This document shows, piece after piece, positions 1-11,200 of a DNA stretch of 64,000 nucleotides. A model generated the notes under the pieces. The model saw nothing but the letters and a program-made list of their open reading frames with translations. It did no database searches and had not been told where the DNA came from. Source of the DNA: UBA1563 sp037440065. GTDB lineage: Bacteria > Bacteroidota > Ignavibacteria > Ignavibacteriales > Ignavibacteriaceae. Where the stretch lies: positions 354,676 to 418,675 of the forward strand of contig JBBIUV010000018.1 in assembly GCA_037440065.1 (NCBI GenBank). Reading direction: 5' to 3'. Each line of letters opens with the position of its first letter. The first letter of the stretch is position 1. A program made the translations under genes and the position numbers.

Positions 1-3000
1 CACCATTTGGTCTGATGAGAGTAATTTGGGGAAGGATGATAGAGAAAACATTATCACTAACATCAGGAAGCGAAATGTTTGCTACATCAGAAACTTTAAC
101 CAAGCAATTTGTTGAAGGAGTATTTGGAATCGTCCAAACAAAACTTCCCGCAGATGCAGGAGTTGACGCAAGAATCGAAATCCAATTTGTTCCGTTGTCG
201 ATTGAATATTCGAGCTTAACATTAACAACATTTGAACTTGACCATTTTATCGTGTCCGTTTTTCCGATGATAAAACTTTCTCCGCCATTCGGTTTTAGAA
301 CCGTGATCTTAGGGAGTACAATTGAAAAATTATTTGTACTCATTTTGGAAGTGGCAACTTTTGCAACGTCCGAGATCCAAACTTTACAATTTGTTGAAGG
401 AGTGTTTGGAATTGTCCAAAGGAAACTTCCTGTATTTGCCGGCGTAGAAGCAACGATGGTAGTCCATGTGGTACTGTTGTCAGTTGAATATTGGATTTGA
501 ACATTATCAACGTATGTACTCGTCCATTTTATTGTATCGGTTTTACCAACGACAAAAACTTCACCACCGTTTGGCTTCAGAACAGTAAGTGTCGGCAAAA
601 TAATTGTAAAAGGATTATTGCTTGTATCGGCGACCAAACTATTTGTAACATCCGAAATCCTTACTTTGCAATTTGTAGAAGGATAAGGTGGAACTGACCA
701 AAGGTAACTTCCGGCCGCTGCAGGAGTTGAATTAGCAATTGGAATCCAGGCAACCCCATTGTCCGTTGTAAACTCAAGTTTAACATTAACGACGTTTGAG
801 CTTGTCCATTTTATAGTATCGGTTTTAGCTATTGGGAAAATCTCTCCGCCGTTTGGTTTAAGTAAAGTAAGTCTCGGGAGAATGATTGAAAAAACGTTGT
901 TGCTTGTATCCGCAAATAAACTATTCGTTACATCGGAAATTCTGACCTTGCAATTTGTGGATGGAGTATTCGGAATTGTCCACGAATAACTTCCTGCGCT
1001 TGCCGATGTTGATGCAAGAATAGAAATCCAATTAGTACCGTTATTTGTAGTGTATTCGAGCTTGACATTTGCAACGTTTGAACTTGTCCAGGAAATATTT
1101 TGATTTGTTCCAACAATCCATTGTTCTCCACCGTTTGGTGAAGTGACCGTAACTTTTGGGAGGATGATGGAGAAAACATTATCACTTTGATCGGGAACAG
1201 CAACGCCAGCTACATCGGAGATTCTAACTTTACAATTTGCTGATGGTGTATTTGGGGTTGTCCAGACAAAACTTCCTGCACTTGCCGGTGTTGAAGCAAG
1301 AATGGAAATCCAATTAGCACCGTTATCTATCGAGTATTCAAGCTTAACATTAGCAACGTTCGAACTCGTCCAGGTGATATTTTGAGTTGTTCCAACTACC
1401 CATTGTTCTGCGCCATTCGGTGAAGTGACTGTAACTTTTGGAAGAATAATCGAGAAGACATTATCACTTAGATCTGGAACAGCAACGCCGCCTACATCTG
1501 AGATTCTAACTTTACAATTAGTCGAGGGAGTATTTGGGATTGTCCATGTGAAACTTCCTGAAGATGCCGGAGTTGATGTAAGAATAGAAATCCAATTTGT
1601 ACCGTTGTCAGTAGTGTATTCAAGTTTAACGTTTGAAACATTTGAACTCGTCCATTTTATTGTGTCAATTTTTCCGACAACAAAACTCTCTCCGCCATTC
1701 GGTTTTACAATGGTAAGTTTTGGTAAAATGATCGAGAAAACGTTGTCGCTTGTATCAGCAAATAAACTATTCGTTACATCAGAGATTCTAACTTTAGCAG
1801 TTGCTGATGGTGTATTCGGAATTGTCCAAACAGAACTTCCCGCAGATGCCGGAGTTGTGGCAAGAATAGAAATCCAGTTAGTCCCGTTGTTGGTTGTGTA
1901 CTCAAGTTTAACATCTGCAACATCTGAACTTGTCCAAGTGATATTTTGTGTCGTTCCAACTACCCATTGTTCACTACCATTTGGGGAAGTGACTGTAATT
2001 TTTGGTTTAAAAATTTCAAATGCGCTACTAACGCTTGTCAGGGCAATATTTTTCGAATCGCTAATTCGAATTTTTGCCAGTTTAGTTTCAACATTTGGAA
2101 ACCATGGAAAACTTGAAACCGAAGCTAACACGGAATCAGCACCAGGGAGAACTGACCATGACGAACCATTGTCCTGCGAAAATTCAATTTTTATTTTGTT
2201 AACATATTCGCTTGTCCATGTTACATTCTTCTGTACGCCAATAAGATATCTTTCGCCACCAAGAGGTGAAGTGAGCGTTAATTTTTGCTGGTAAATTGTA
2301 AACGCTCCCGCGCTTGCGGCACTAACCAAGTTTTCGGTGGCATCGCTAATTTTTACTTTTGCACTTGTCGAAGGATCATTCGGTATAGTCCATAGATAAT
2401 TATTTAAATTCGCATCAATTTGATCGGCGATCAGTTTCCAAGTAGTCCCGTCTGTGGTGTATTCAAGTTTAACTTTGGTTAAATAAGTTGAAGTCCAGGA
2501 AATATTTTTTTGCGTTCCGATCTGCCATAACTCACCACCTTTAGGTGAATTGAGTGTTAGCGTTGGGAAATAAATGACGAAGGGGGCAACACTCTGAGAT
2601 GAAACGGTAACGTCTTTGTAATCAGTAAGTCTCACTTTAGCTTGATTTGTTATGGGAGTAGGAATGGTCCAGTCAAAATTTCCTGTTGAAGCCAAAGCTG
2701 AATCAGCAACCACGATCCAGTTTGTACCATCGTTGGTTGTATATTGAATTTTTACTTTTGAAACATCGCTGCTCGTCCATGTAATTTTTTGTGTCGTGCC
2801 TGTTCGCCACTGTTCACCTCCATTTGGTGAAGTGAGGGTTAATTTCGGAACAAAGATTTCGAATGCGTTGCTTGTACTTTGTAATGCTGAATTTTTAAAG
2901 TCACTTATCCTGATGATAGCCTGCTTTGTTTCAACGTTCGGCATCCAATTAAAAGTTGATAGAGAAGCGAGAACAGAATCAGCGCCTGGCAGGACTGTCC

Positions 3001-3700
3001 AACTCAGACCATTATCCTGTGAAAATTCAATTTTAATTTTATTTACAAATTCACTTGTCCAAGAAATGTTTTGTGTTGTTCCTAAACGGAAGCGTTCACC
3101 TCCGAGCGGTTTTGTAATGTTAAGTTTTGGTTGAAAGATAGTAAATGGTGCATCGCTCACATCAAAGAAGGTTGAATCATCTGCATCTGAAACTCGTATC
3201 AACGCGTTTCGGGATGTATCGTTTGCAACTGTCCAATTAAAATTATTTGGAGTTGCTGCAATTGAATTTGCAATCGGAAACCAATTTGTACCGCCATTGG
3301 TAGAGTAATCAATTTTCACTTGCTGAATGTTTGTACTATTCCAATTTATATTTTGCTGTGAACCTCTTTGCCAGAGTTCTCCACCATTTGGAGAACCCAC
3401 GGTTATCTCAGGAAGTGCAATGATAAATGGTGCGGAGCTAATTGTTGAAACTCCTGAAAAAAGATGACTAATTTTTATCTTTGCTTGTGTTGTGCTGATT
3501 CTTGGGACTTTCCAATAAAAACCTTCCGAATTCCCTTGAACCGAAGGCGTAATTGTTTGCCAAGTATTTCCATCGTCTGGAGTGAATTCAATTTTAACTG
3601 AATCAATAAATTGACTTGCAGTCCAATCAATTCGATAAATCGAATTAGCTTTTATCCAGTTTTCACCATTGGGGTTTAAATTTGTAATTTCTTGTGCCGT
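1..3700 (-). repeat. Tandem 282-bp coding repeats (PNGGE modules)
   Basis: Fourteen in-frame modules recur at a spacing of about 280-285 bp. The PNGGE-encoding blocks lie near 1, 281, 563, 843, 1128, 1411, 1690, 1973, 2255, 2536, 2815, 3100, 3380 and 3665. Each encodes about 94 residues with an I.W..SNV..VKLEYTT core and a DNVFSIILPK linker. Similarity is highest in the leftmost seven or so modules. The pair starting near 1128 and 1411 shares a VPDQSDNVF/VPDLSDNVF signature and long near-identical DNA stretches, which suggests recent duplication. These are protein-domain repeats, not CRISPR or satellite DNA. Confidence 0.88.
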
Positions 3701-4987
3701 CCAATTGTTTTCGCCAAATAAATTTGAAACATCGGTTTTAGAAAGAGGGATATTATAAATTCTTGCGTCATCGATTAGTCCATTATATTTTGCGGGATAT
3801 CCTGGTGTTTGCATATATGCAAGCCGCACCGGATTTGGACTAAATGCAGTATATGGGATCTGCCGGGAAATTTTTTCAACTCCATCGACATAGAGAGTGG
3901 CATTCAATCCATCATAGACTCCTGTAACCAAGTGCCAAATGTTGTCGTTAAAAGTTTCTGAAGTGTTTAAGGGAGTTCCAGATACATAAAATTGCAGATG
4001 ATTATTTTCTGCAGCCAAAAAATATCCATTCGCATAACCGTGAACATGTTTTCCGAAAACCACTGCACTCGGAGTGTTTGCGAATTTTACCCATGTAGAA
4101 ATTGTGAATCCATTTTTAGGATAATCGAGTGAAGTTGAATTGGCAACTTCTGCTTGACTTGTTGTGCCATCAAATGCAAGCGCTGAATTTTGATTGTTGA
4201 ATCTATCACTAGCAAAGGTTAAACCGTTGCCTGTAATATCAAATCCGTTTTCTGTTGCATCATTAAGGTTTCCAGTAAAGTTATAAAGAGCAACCAATCC
4301 ATCGATTGCGTTGATGTTTGTTAAGGGAATTGTTCCACCGGGATCTGATTGTATTTGTCTTGGAATTAAAAGTTCTTTTCCACTCGAATTCTGCCAAAGC
4401 TGGAACGTAACTTTTTCGGCAGTTTCACCTTGAATCAACATTGTGATGTATGCTGATCCATTATTAATAATAACTTCTTCTCTTCCGCGGCATTCGCCGT
4501 TAACAAAAGCTCCGACAATATCACCCGGTTGTGCTGGTATTCCATTGACAAATACTTCGCCATAAAAGGTTGTGCTGTTAGTGTAGATAATCGGTTTCCA
4601 ATTCGGACCTTTTCCATCGATTAAAAAATAATCGGGAGGAGTTCCAATTGTTCCACCGGGAGATGTAGTTACTTTGTTAACTACTTTATAAACGACATCG
4701 TTGTTTTGTTTCCATATTTGGAAAGATGCTTCTTCAGTAACTTCACCTTGAATGAGAAGAGAGACATATCCTTCTCCAAGATTCGTTACAACGTCTGCCA
4801 CTCCGCGGCATTCACTGCCTACGAAGACACCAACTCTATCACCAAGCTGTGCCGGTACACCATTGATTGATACCTTTCCGTACAGCGTAGTGCTGTTGGT
4901 ATAAATCACCGGACTCCACTTGGGTTGTGCAGAAAGAACTGCTGTGGTTATCAGTAACAAGCTAATTAATTGTATCAGCTTTTTCAT
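1..4987 (-). CDS. Giant secreted PNGGE-repeat surface protein (C-terminus outside window)
   Basis: The frame is open from an ATG at 4987 to the left edge, about 1660 visible residues, so the C-terminus is missing. A clear signal peptide (MKKLIQLISLLLITTAVLSA) is followed by two copies of a roughly 95-residue module containing GDRVGVFVGSECRG and GDIVGAFVNGECRG (about residues 22-215). A LamG/concanavalin-like domain follows (about 222-417; ALYNFTGNLNDAT, FTISTWVKF). From about residue 430 there are 13 complete and one partial PNGGE(x)W..G....I.W modules of about 94 residues each, resembling the Kre9/KNH-like Ig-type family. No enzymatic motif is visible. I infer a cell-surface adhesin or carbohydrate-binding protein, probably exported by T9SS like its neighbour, but the expected sorting domain lies beyond the window. 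It is tandem to the PNGGE/LamG gene at 5207-11863, 219 bp upstream. The modules near the left edge are very alike at DNA level, so assembly length errors are possible. Confidence 0.9.
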   Translation of the reverse strand, partial: MKKLIQLISLLLITTAVLSAQPKWSPVIYTNSTTLYGKVSINGVPAQLGDRVGVFVGSECRGVADVVTNLGEGYVSLLIQGEVTEEASFQIWKQNNDVVYKVVNKVTTSPGGTIGTPPDYFLIDGKGPNWKPIIYTNSTTFYGEVFVNGIPAQPGDIVGAFVNGECRGREEVIINNGSAYITMLIQGETAEKVTFQLWQNSSGKELLIPRQIQSDPGGTIPLTNINAIDGLVALYNFTGNLNDATENGFDITGNGLTFASDRFNNQNSALAFDGTTSQAEVANSTSLDYPKNGFTISTWVKFANTPSAVVFGKHVHGYANGYFLAAENNHLQFYVSGTPLNTSETFNDNIWHLVTGVYDGLNATLYVDGVEKISRQIPYTAFSPNPVRLAYMQTPGYPAKYNGLIDDARIYNIPLSKTDVSNLFGENNWTAQEITNLNPNGENWIKANSIYRIDWTASQFIDSVKIEFTPDDGNTWQTITPSVQGNSEGFYWKVPRISTTQAKIKISHLFSGVSTISSAPFIIALPEITVGSPNGGELWQRGSQQNINWNSTNIQQVKIDYSTNGGTNWFPIANSIAATPNNFNWTVANDTSRNALIRVSDADDSTFFDVSDAPFTIFQPKLNITKPLGGERFRLGTTQNISWTSEFVNKIKIEFSQDNGLSWTVLPGADSVLASLSTFNWMPNVETKQAIIRISDFKNSALQSTSNAFEIFVPKLTLTSPNGGEQWRTGTTQKITWTSSDVSKVKIQYTTNDGTNWIVVADSALASTGNFDWTIPTPITNQAKVRLTDYKDVTVSSQSVAPFVIYFPTLTLNSPKGGELWQIGTQKNISWTSTYLTKVKLEYTTDGTTWKLIADQIDANLNNYLWTIPNDPSTSAKVKISDATENLVSAASAGAFTIYQQKLTLTSPLGGERYLIGVQKNVTWTSEYVNKIKIEFSQDNGSSWSVLPGADSVLASVSSFPWFPNVETKLAKIRISDSKNIALTSVSSAFEIFKPKITVTSPNGSEQWVVGTTQNITWTSSDVADVKLEYTTNNGTNWISILATTPASAGSSVWTIPNTPSATAKVRISDVTNSLFADTSDNVFSIILPKLTIVKPNGGESFVVGKIDTIKWTSSNVSNVKLEYTTDNGTNWISILTSTPASSGSFTWTIPNTPSTNCKVRISDVGGVAVPDLSDNVFSIILPKVTVTSPNGAEQWVVGTTQNITWTSSNVANVKLEYSIDNGANWISILASTPASAGSFVWTTPNTPSANCKVRISDVAGVAVPDQSDNVFSIILPKVTVTSPNGGEQWIVGTNQNISWTSSNVANVKLEYTTNNGTNWISILASTSASAGSYSWTIPNTPSTNCKVRISDVTNSLFADTSNNVFSIILPRLTLLKPNGGEIFPIAKTDTIKWTSSNVVNVKLEFTTDNGVAWIPIANSTPAAAGSYLWSVPPYPSTNCKVRISDVTNSLVADTSNNPFTIILPTLTVLKPNGGEVFVVGKTDTIKWTSTYVDNVQIQYSTDNSTTWTTIVASTPANTGSFLWTIPNTPSTNCKVWISDVAKVATSKMSTNNFSIVLPKITVLKPNGGESFIIGKTDTIKWSSSNVVNVKLEYSIDNGTNWISILASTPASAGSFVWTIPNTPSTNCLVKVSDVANISLPDVSDNVFSIILPQITLIRPNG

Positions 4988-5027
4988 AATTATTTCCTTC
5001 TGTTTAAACTTATTTACTTCTCATTCT

Positions 5028-5200
5028 TTCCGTCTCTGCGAATAAAATAATTTTGCGCAAAGACGCTAAGGTGCAAAGGGATACTTGATACTATTTTAAT
5101 TTTTACAAACTGCTAATTATCTATTTACTCATTTTATTTAACATAAGTTTTTCTTTGCGACTTTGTGAACAAAATGATCTAACAAAGTCGCTCTGACTGC
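5028..5200. repeat. Intergenic short-repeat remnants and hairpin between the two giant genes
   Basis: The gap between the giant genes contains a GCAAAGACGCTAAGGTGCAAAG-like block (about 5055-5077) and, in the opposite sense, a TTCTTTGCGACTTTGTG block (about 5151-5167). Both resemble a dispersed short intergenic repeat style I recall from many Bacteroidota and related genomes. A perfect 10-bp stem, GCGACTTTGT (5157-5166) with ACAAAGTCGC (5182-5191), sits 16 bp past the stop codon of the 5207-11863 gene. It may serve as that gene's terminator, although no long T-run follows. The family assignment is from memory and needs a genome search. Confidence 0.45.
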
Positions 5201-5206
5201 AAGTTG

Positions 5207-8200
5207 TTACTTCAACAATAAAAGTTTCTTAACCGAAACATATTCACCTGATTGCATTCGGTAGAAATAAATTCCGCTTGGCAATCCGCTTGCATCAAAT
5301 GACACTTCATAATAGCCTGCATTTTTATTGTCATCTACAAGCGTAATGACTTCTTTTCCGAGAACATCGTAAATTTTTAAGCTAACATATTGATCTTTAT
5401 TTAACGTATAACGAATTCGTGTTTCAGGGTTGAACGGATTCGGATACGCGTTCATTAAAGTTGTAGTTGTCGGTAAAATCGGGTCTTCAATTCCAGTTAC
5501 AAAAGTGAACGGAAGTTCTTGAATTCCCGGAATAGTTGTGCCCGGTTTTGTATTTAATTTCAGGTTAGAACCGAAGGCTTCCTTTTTCTCAGCATCAAAT
5601 ATTTTAAATGATGCTTCTTCTTCCTTGTCTCCGTTGATAACCAACGTTGCGAATGCAATACCTTCAGAATTAAGTTTTACTTCGCTGATAGCTCTACATT
5701 CACCATTAATGAAAGCCCCTATAACACTGCCTGCCGGAACCGGTCTTCCATTTGAAGTTACGTTAAAGATTGCGACGGTACTTTGTGTGTATCCTTTTAA
5801 CTTCCAAGGAAGCTCAACCATTAGTTTTTGTCCTTTAGTTAGGTGCTTCTTTGGCATAATAGTTTGCGGTGAAGGAAGAACGTATCCGTCAACTTTTGCG
5901 TTAAGTTTTAACCAATAAGCTTCACCCGGTTCGAGCCAATAGAGAGTGTTGGTGACTTCCGAACCAAGTGGACTGAAGTAGCCTGTTAATGTTTTGATTT
6001 CCTCAATCGAACTCATTATGGGTTCGAACGCATACCAGATTGATTCGCCGTATGAATAATAATAGCTCATCAAATTCCAACCAGCCCGGTAGTTAATCCC
6101 ATCAGCCGGATAAAAATGATCCCCTTTAACCGCAAACGAACGTTCTGAGGAATCAGTCTTAACTAAATATCCTTGTCCCGCATCAACATTTTTCAATGTG
6201 TTAAGGAATTCCGGCAATGCGGGGTCAAATGATTTTAGTTCAGTTTTTACTTGAAGTACCAGTGGTGACGGAAATACATCCCGTGGTATGCTTGAACTGG
6301 GTTGAACATAAAATGAAATCATATTCCAACCGGAATAATACAACGGAACATATTGCGTTATTTTATTTGTTACTGTGAAATTACTATCGCTCTCATCAAA
6401 TAGAGCCGGATTAAATTTATCTGATATTCTGATTCTAACCATGTTGCTTTCAATATACGGGGCGTACCAAAGAAAGCCGGTTGAAGCAGCAGTAAGTGTA
6501 TCGCAAATCAGCGACCAACTTGTGCCATTATCAGAAGTATATTCTAAACTTAAATTATGAACATTCATTGCACTCCACTCAATCGGAACGGGGGAATTGG
6601 CTTGGAAAACTTCTCCACCGTTAGGAGTTATTAATGTTAATGAAGTAGGGAAGTATTCTTTTTCATAATAGAGCATCATAATCTCTTGTTGAGACAATGA
6701 TCGATCATAAATGCGGATATCATCAATAATCCCATTGAAGAATCCTCTGAAATTTGAATTTTGTTCGGAGTAACAGCCAATTGTTAACGGTACATTTGAT
6801 TTCATCAAATTAATTTGTCCCAAATATCTAGCTGAACTTAAAGCTCCGTCAACATAAATTTGAGAGAAACCTGTATTGTAATCATAAGTCCCAACAACCA
6901 TATGCCATTGATTATTTTTTAATAAAGCGCTTGGTGTTGAAGTTCCAAAGAAATATTCATTGGATGAAAAATTATCACGTTCGTCTACCAAGTCGAAAGA
7001 GAGAGAGTCATAATCTGTGCTGTAGAGGAATAGGTCATATTGTCTTGTCTGAACAGTTTCATGTTTTGCTACGATTGATCCCGGATTTAAGTCTTGGATA
7101 ATATGTGGATTATCTGTTTTTATCCAGGCGGCTAAGGTGATACTGTTTTGAATATTTAAAGATGCACTACTCGGGACTAAAACGAAATTAGAATTCCCAT
7201 CAAAACTCAGAGCACTATTTGGCGTATTGAATCTGTCAGCACTAGGTGTTGCACCATTGTTGGTTCCGTTGTTTCCGTTTCCGCTTTCATCGATGGTGTT
7301 GTTGTTAAATGGATAAAAGGCTACGAGTCCGGAGTCAACTGTACGAAAATCCCAACCACCCTCGTGGTAGAGTGCACGAATTTCCGCAGTTGGAAGGGCG
7401 CGATTATAAATCCGGATGTCATCAATTGTCCCTACCGTAAATTCTGTCAACCCTGGTGTGTCCATTCCCCAGACTAACGGTTCGGAATCCGGTGTTAATG
7501 TTCCAACGGATGGTATACTGCCAATAAGATTTCCATTGACAAAATAATTTATATTATTCCCATCCCAGGTTACTGCAACAAAATACCATTTACCATGTTC
7601 AAAAGTGAATGGCATACTTACGTCAGCGGCAATACTGCTACTAAAAACTACAGAATAATCTGTAAGGTATAATCGATATTGGCCAAGACCTGAAGTTGCT
7701 GATTTTACAGCTATCGCATAAATTGATCCCATATCATTTTTAACCCATCCCGAAAGTGTAACCATATTTGTTGGTGATTGAAGACTTGGCGAATTCGGTA
7801 CCGACATATAGGCTTCACCATTAAAATAATAAGCACTATTGGGATTCCCGAACCGATCTGCAACTAACTGTCCTCCAAAATTTGTGGCGGTATTTCCGTT
7901 GCCGCTAAAGTCGGTAAGACTTCCTTCTATGAAAGGATAATATGCAATCAAGTCACCAAATTTTTGAGCCGAGATTGTGAAGACGTTATCGCTTCCATCA
8001 AAAATAGTTGGATTGTTGGCATCAGTGATTCTTACAAGGCAAGTAGTTGAAGGTGTTTGAGGAATAAGCCATGGAAGAGCATTATGTATTGAGGGGAAAT
8101 TTCTGGCAATCCAACTCCATGTCTCTCCACCATCAGTTGAGTAATCAAGATTTACATTCGTTCCATAGTCACTATTCCAACGGATAGTATCGGCTGTTCC

Positions 8201-11200
8201 AATAACAAAATTTTCTCCGCCATTCGGGTAAACCAGAACAAGATTGTGCTGAGGAATAATATTAAATTCGGTTCTCTGAATATTTGACACGCGAAGCTCA
8301 TCAATAGAAGCGCTAACGCCAGCACCTGTTCCAAGAGGAATGAGAAGATTTCCCGAATAACCGTATGCAGGCATCCCTGTATTTGGATCACTTCCAACGA
8401 GTACACCGTTAATATAGAGTTTTGCGCCGGTACTTCCCCAAGTAGCCGCAATGTGCGTCCATTTGTTTAGGGGTACTTTTGCGCTTCCAGATGATAAGTT
8501 GAACGCAGCCCAAGCGCCTGAAGTTAATGTTCCACTTGAATCAATACCCATATCAAATGTCCATCCGTAACACGCCCCATAATATTGTCCTTGATTGACC
8601 AATCCCATTCCTTTACCGTAAGATGAAAGGTTAATCATAAATTCGATTGTACCGTTGGGTTGACTAAGTAGTTGTCCACCCAGATATTTTAGATAGGTAG
8701 ATGAGCCCTGCGGTTCTCCAATAGGAGGAGCCATATTAAGAGCGTAATTTAGTTCGTTCAAACTAGGACTGAATGAAAAATTTGGAGCTGCAGAGTACCA
8801 TTCTGTCCCACAAGGAAGTCCTGTTGGTTTTGCGGCTAGAACTGTTGCGTCGGTATTAACATTAAAGTGATCTAAAAGAATCGTATTGGCATCAGCAGTA
8901 TATTCTCCGCTTTTGAAAAGTTGGATTGTAAATGCGCTGTCACTCTCATCAAAATTATTTGGATTATTATTATCTGTAACTCTAACTTTACATGTTGTTG
9001 ATGGAGTGAAGGGAACCATCCACGCATAAGCAGGATAAATTGAGTAAAGACCGCCGGCAATATTCATCCATGTTGCCCCGTTATCGGTTGTGTAATCAAT
9101 CTTAACTTGAGTAGTACTGGTTGCCGACCAACGGATTGTATCCACAGTACCGGAAGTAAGTAATTCATGTCCGTTAGGATAAAAAAGAGCAATTCCTGAT
9201 GCTGTGTTTGGAGTTGCGCCTACCTCGTTCGATAAGTCACTTTCATTTCCGGCAGTATCAACAGCAGTAATACGGAAATAATATGTTAATCCGTTTGTTA
9301 AATTCATTATTGTTTTAGTTGAATCGGGCTGGTACACGCTATCAATTTGGATTCTAGCGTTCGAGGAGTTTCCCCCATAGATACGGTAAATTTTTACGTC
9401 TGCTTCTCCATTTTTTTGCCATGTTAAATATACAGACTGATCCATAGCAATTGCAGATAAACCAATTGGTATTGAAGGAGGTGTCTTGTCTTGGGCGATT
9501 GAATCCAGTAAATAAGTTCTAAAACCTAAGTCAGTTCCTGGAACATCAGCGTACCATGTTGGCCGAGGCCAACCGGTTGGATGACGAAAATAATGATGCC
9601 CATTTGCGTAACCATTTACCGAAGTTGTTCCGTACCAGGTGTAACTTTGTACATCGGGATCACTGCGTAAAACAATAGCTAACGCTTGACCGGCGTCTAC
9701 GGCTATTGGATTGGAACTAAAATCGATAGTATAAAATCCCTGGGTTTCGGGCACGGCACTATAAGGAATTCGCATACTGGCAAGCGTATTTGCGTCATCT
9801 GTAACAGGGTAACCTCCTGAAGTTGGACGAATATCAAATAATAAATCTGCAGTTCCACCCGGATATCTTGATATTAATAGATCAATGCGTCCCAATTTTC
9901 CAGCTTGTCCAACAGTAAATACCTGAGCCTTATCCAGTCTACCTGTTGACATATCAATATTGGTAGGTTCAAAAAATTGATCGAGTTTAAAAGTATTTCC
10001 CGGTGGATTAGTATTGACCATTATCGTAAAAGTTCCATCACTTTCATCTACCATGGTTGGGTCGTTGATGTCCGTAACTCTAATTTTACACATTGTTGAT
10101 GGAGTATTGGGAACAACCCATGCATAACCTGAAGGATATTCTGCCGGCATGCTACCAACAATATTTATCCACGAATCACCGAAATTTGTTGTGTAATCCA
10201 ATTTAACCTGAGTTAAATAATTCGCAGACCAATGTAGAGTGTCGATTGCTCCTCCAACAAGAAATTCTCCCCCGTTGGGAGTTTCTAATTTTAAAGTGCG
10301 GGTTTGATTTCCAGTGTCGTTGTAAATTGCTTGGATTTCACTCAGACTCAAAACTCTATCGAAAATTCTAATGTCATCTAGTGAGCCTATAAATTGATCT
10401 AAGTATTTTCCGTCTTGCCCAATTCCCATATCGGTTAAAGTTGCAGTAATTGATCCGGTATTTGTAGCGGTTTCAGTTAACAAACCGTTAATAAAAAATT
10501 GGACTTGATCTTTCGCATCATCAAATGTAACTGCTAGATGGGTCCAGGTATTACAGTTAATCGGAGAAAGATTTGCCGTTGAGGTTTCAACATTGCCAAC
10601 AATCAATCTAGGATATGTTGGCAAAGTGCAATTGGTGCCCCATGTACCAAATCCAAATTCTTGCGTATAGTCTTTTCCAAGTATGCAATTAAAAGCGACA
10701 GAACTTCCAGCTTGATTCAACCAAACGGTAAAAGTAAACTGCCCTTTAAAATTTAATTGTGGAGAATGAGGAACTTTGATTGAAGTATTATCACTAAATA
10801 AATAAGCGCTGCTTGGATTTGAAAATCTGTCAGGCACCAACATTGCTCCTTTAACCGTACCATCATGCCCGTTCCCGGTTGCATCAATTGCATCGCCGTT
10901 AAATTTATAATGAGCAACAACCCCACCTCCAGGGGCCATGTCAGTTATCGTGAAAACATTGTCGCTCACATCTAAGATAGATGGATTTGCCGCATCATAA
11001 ACACGGATTAAGCAACTTGTTGATGGAGTATTTGGAATACTCCACATATATGTTGGGTACATCGAAGGAATGTATGTGGCAATATTTGTCCAATTCACTC
11101 CGCCATCAGTTGAATAATCGATATTAGATGACCCATTCATATTGGAGTTATTCCAGGCAATATAAATTGTTGATCCAACCGTAAAGAGCTCTCCACCGTT

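Noticed and set aside
1425..2294. A 289-codon open frame on the plus strand
   Set aside because: It lies entirely opposite the PNGGE repeats, repeats with them, and has no ribosome site or signal. It is an antisense shadow of the repeat gene, as are other plus-strand frames in 1-5000.
1..3700. Regular repeats considered as a CRISPR array
   Set aside because: The unit is about 282 bp, in frame, and encodes protein domains; there are no short identical repeats with unique spacers.
5538..5918. A 126-codon plus-strand frame
   Set aside because: It is opposite the C-terminal region of the 2218-residue protein; that frame has signal peptide, domains and sorting tail, this one has none.
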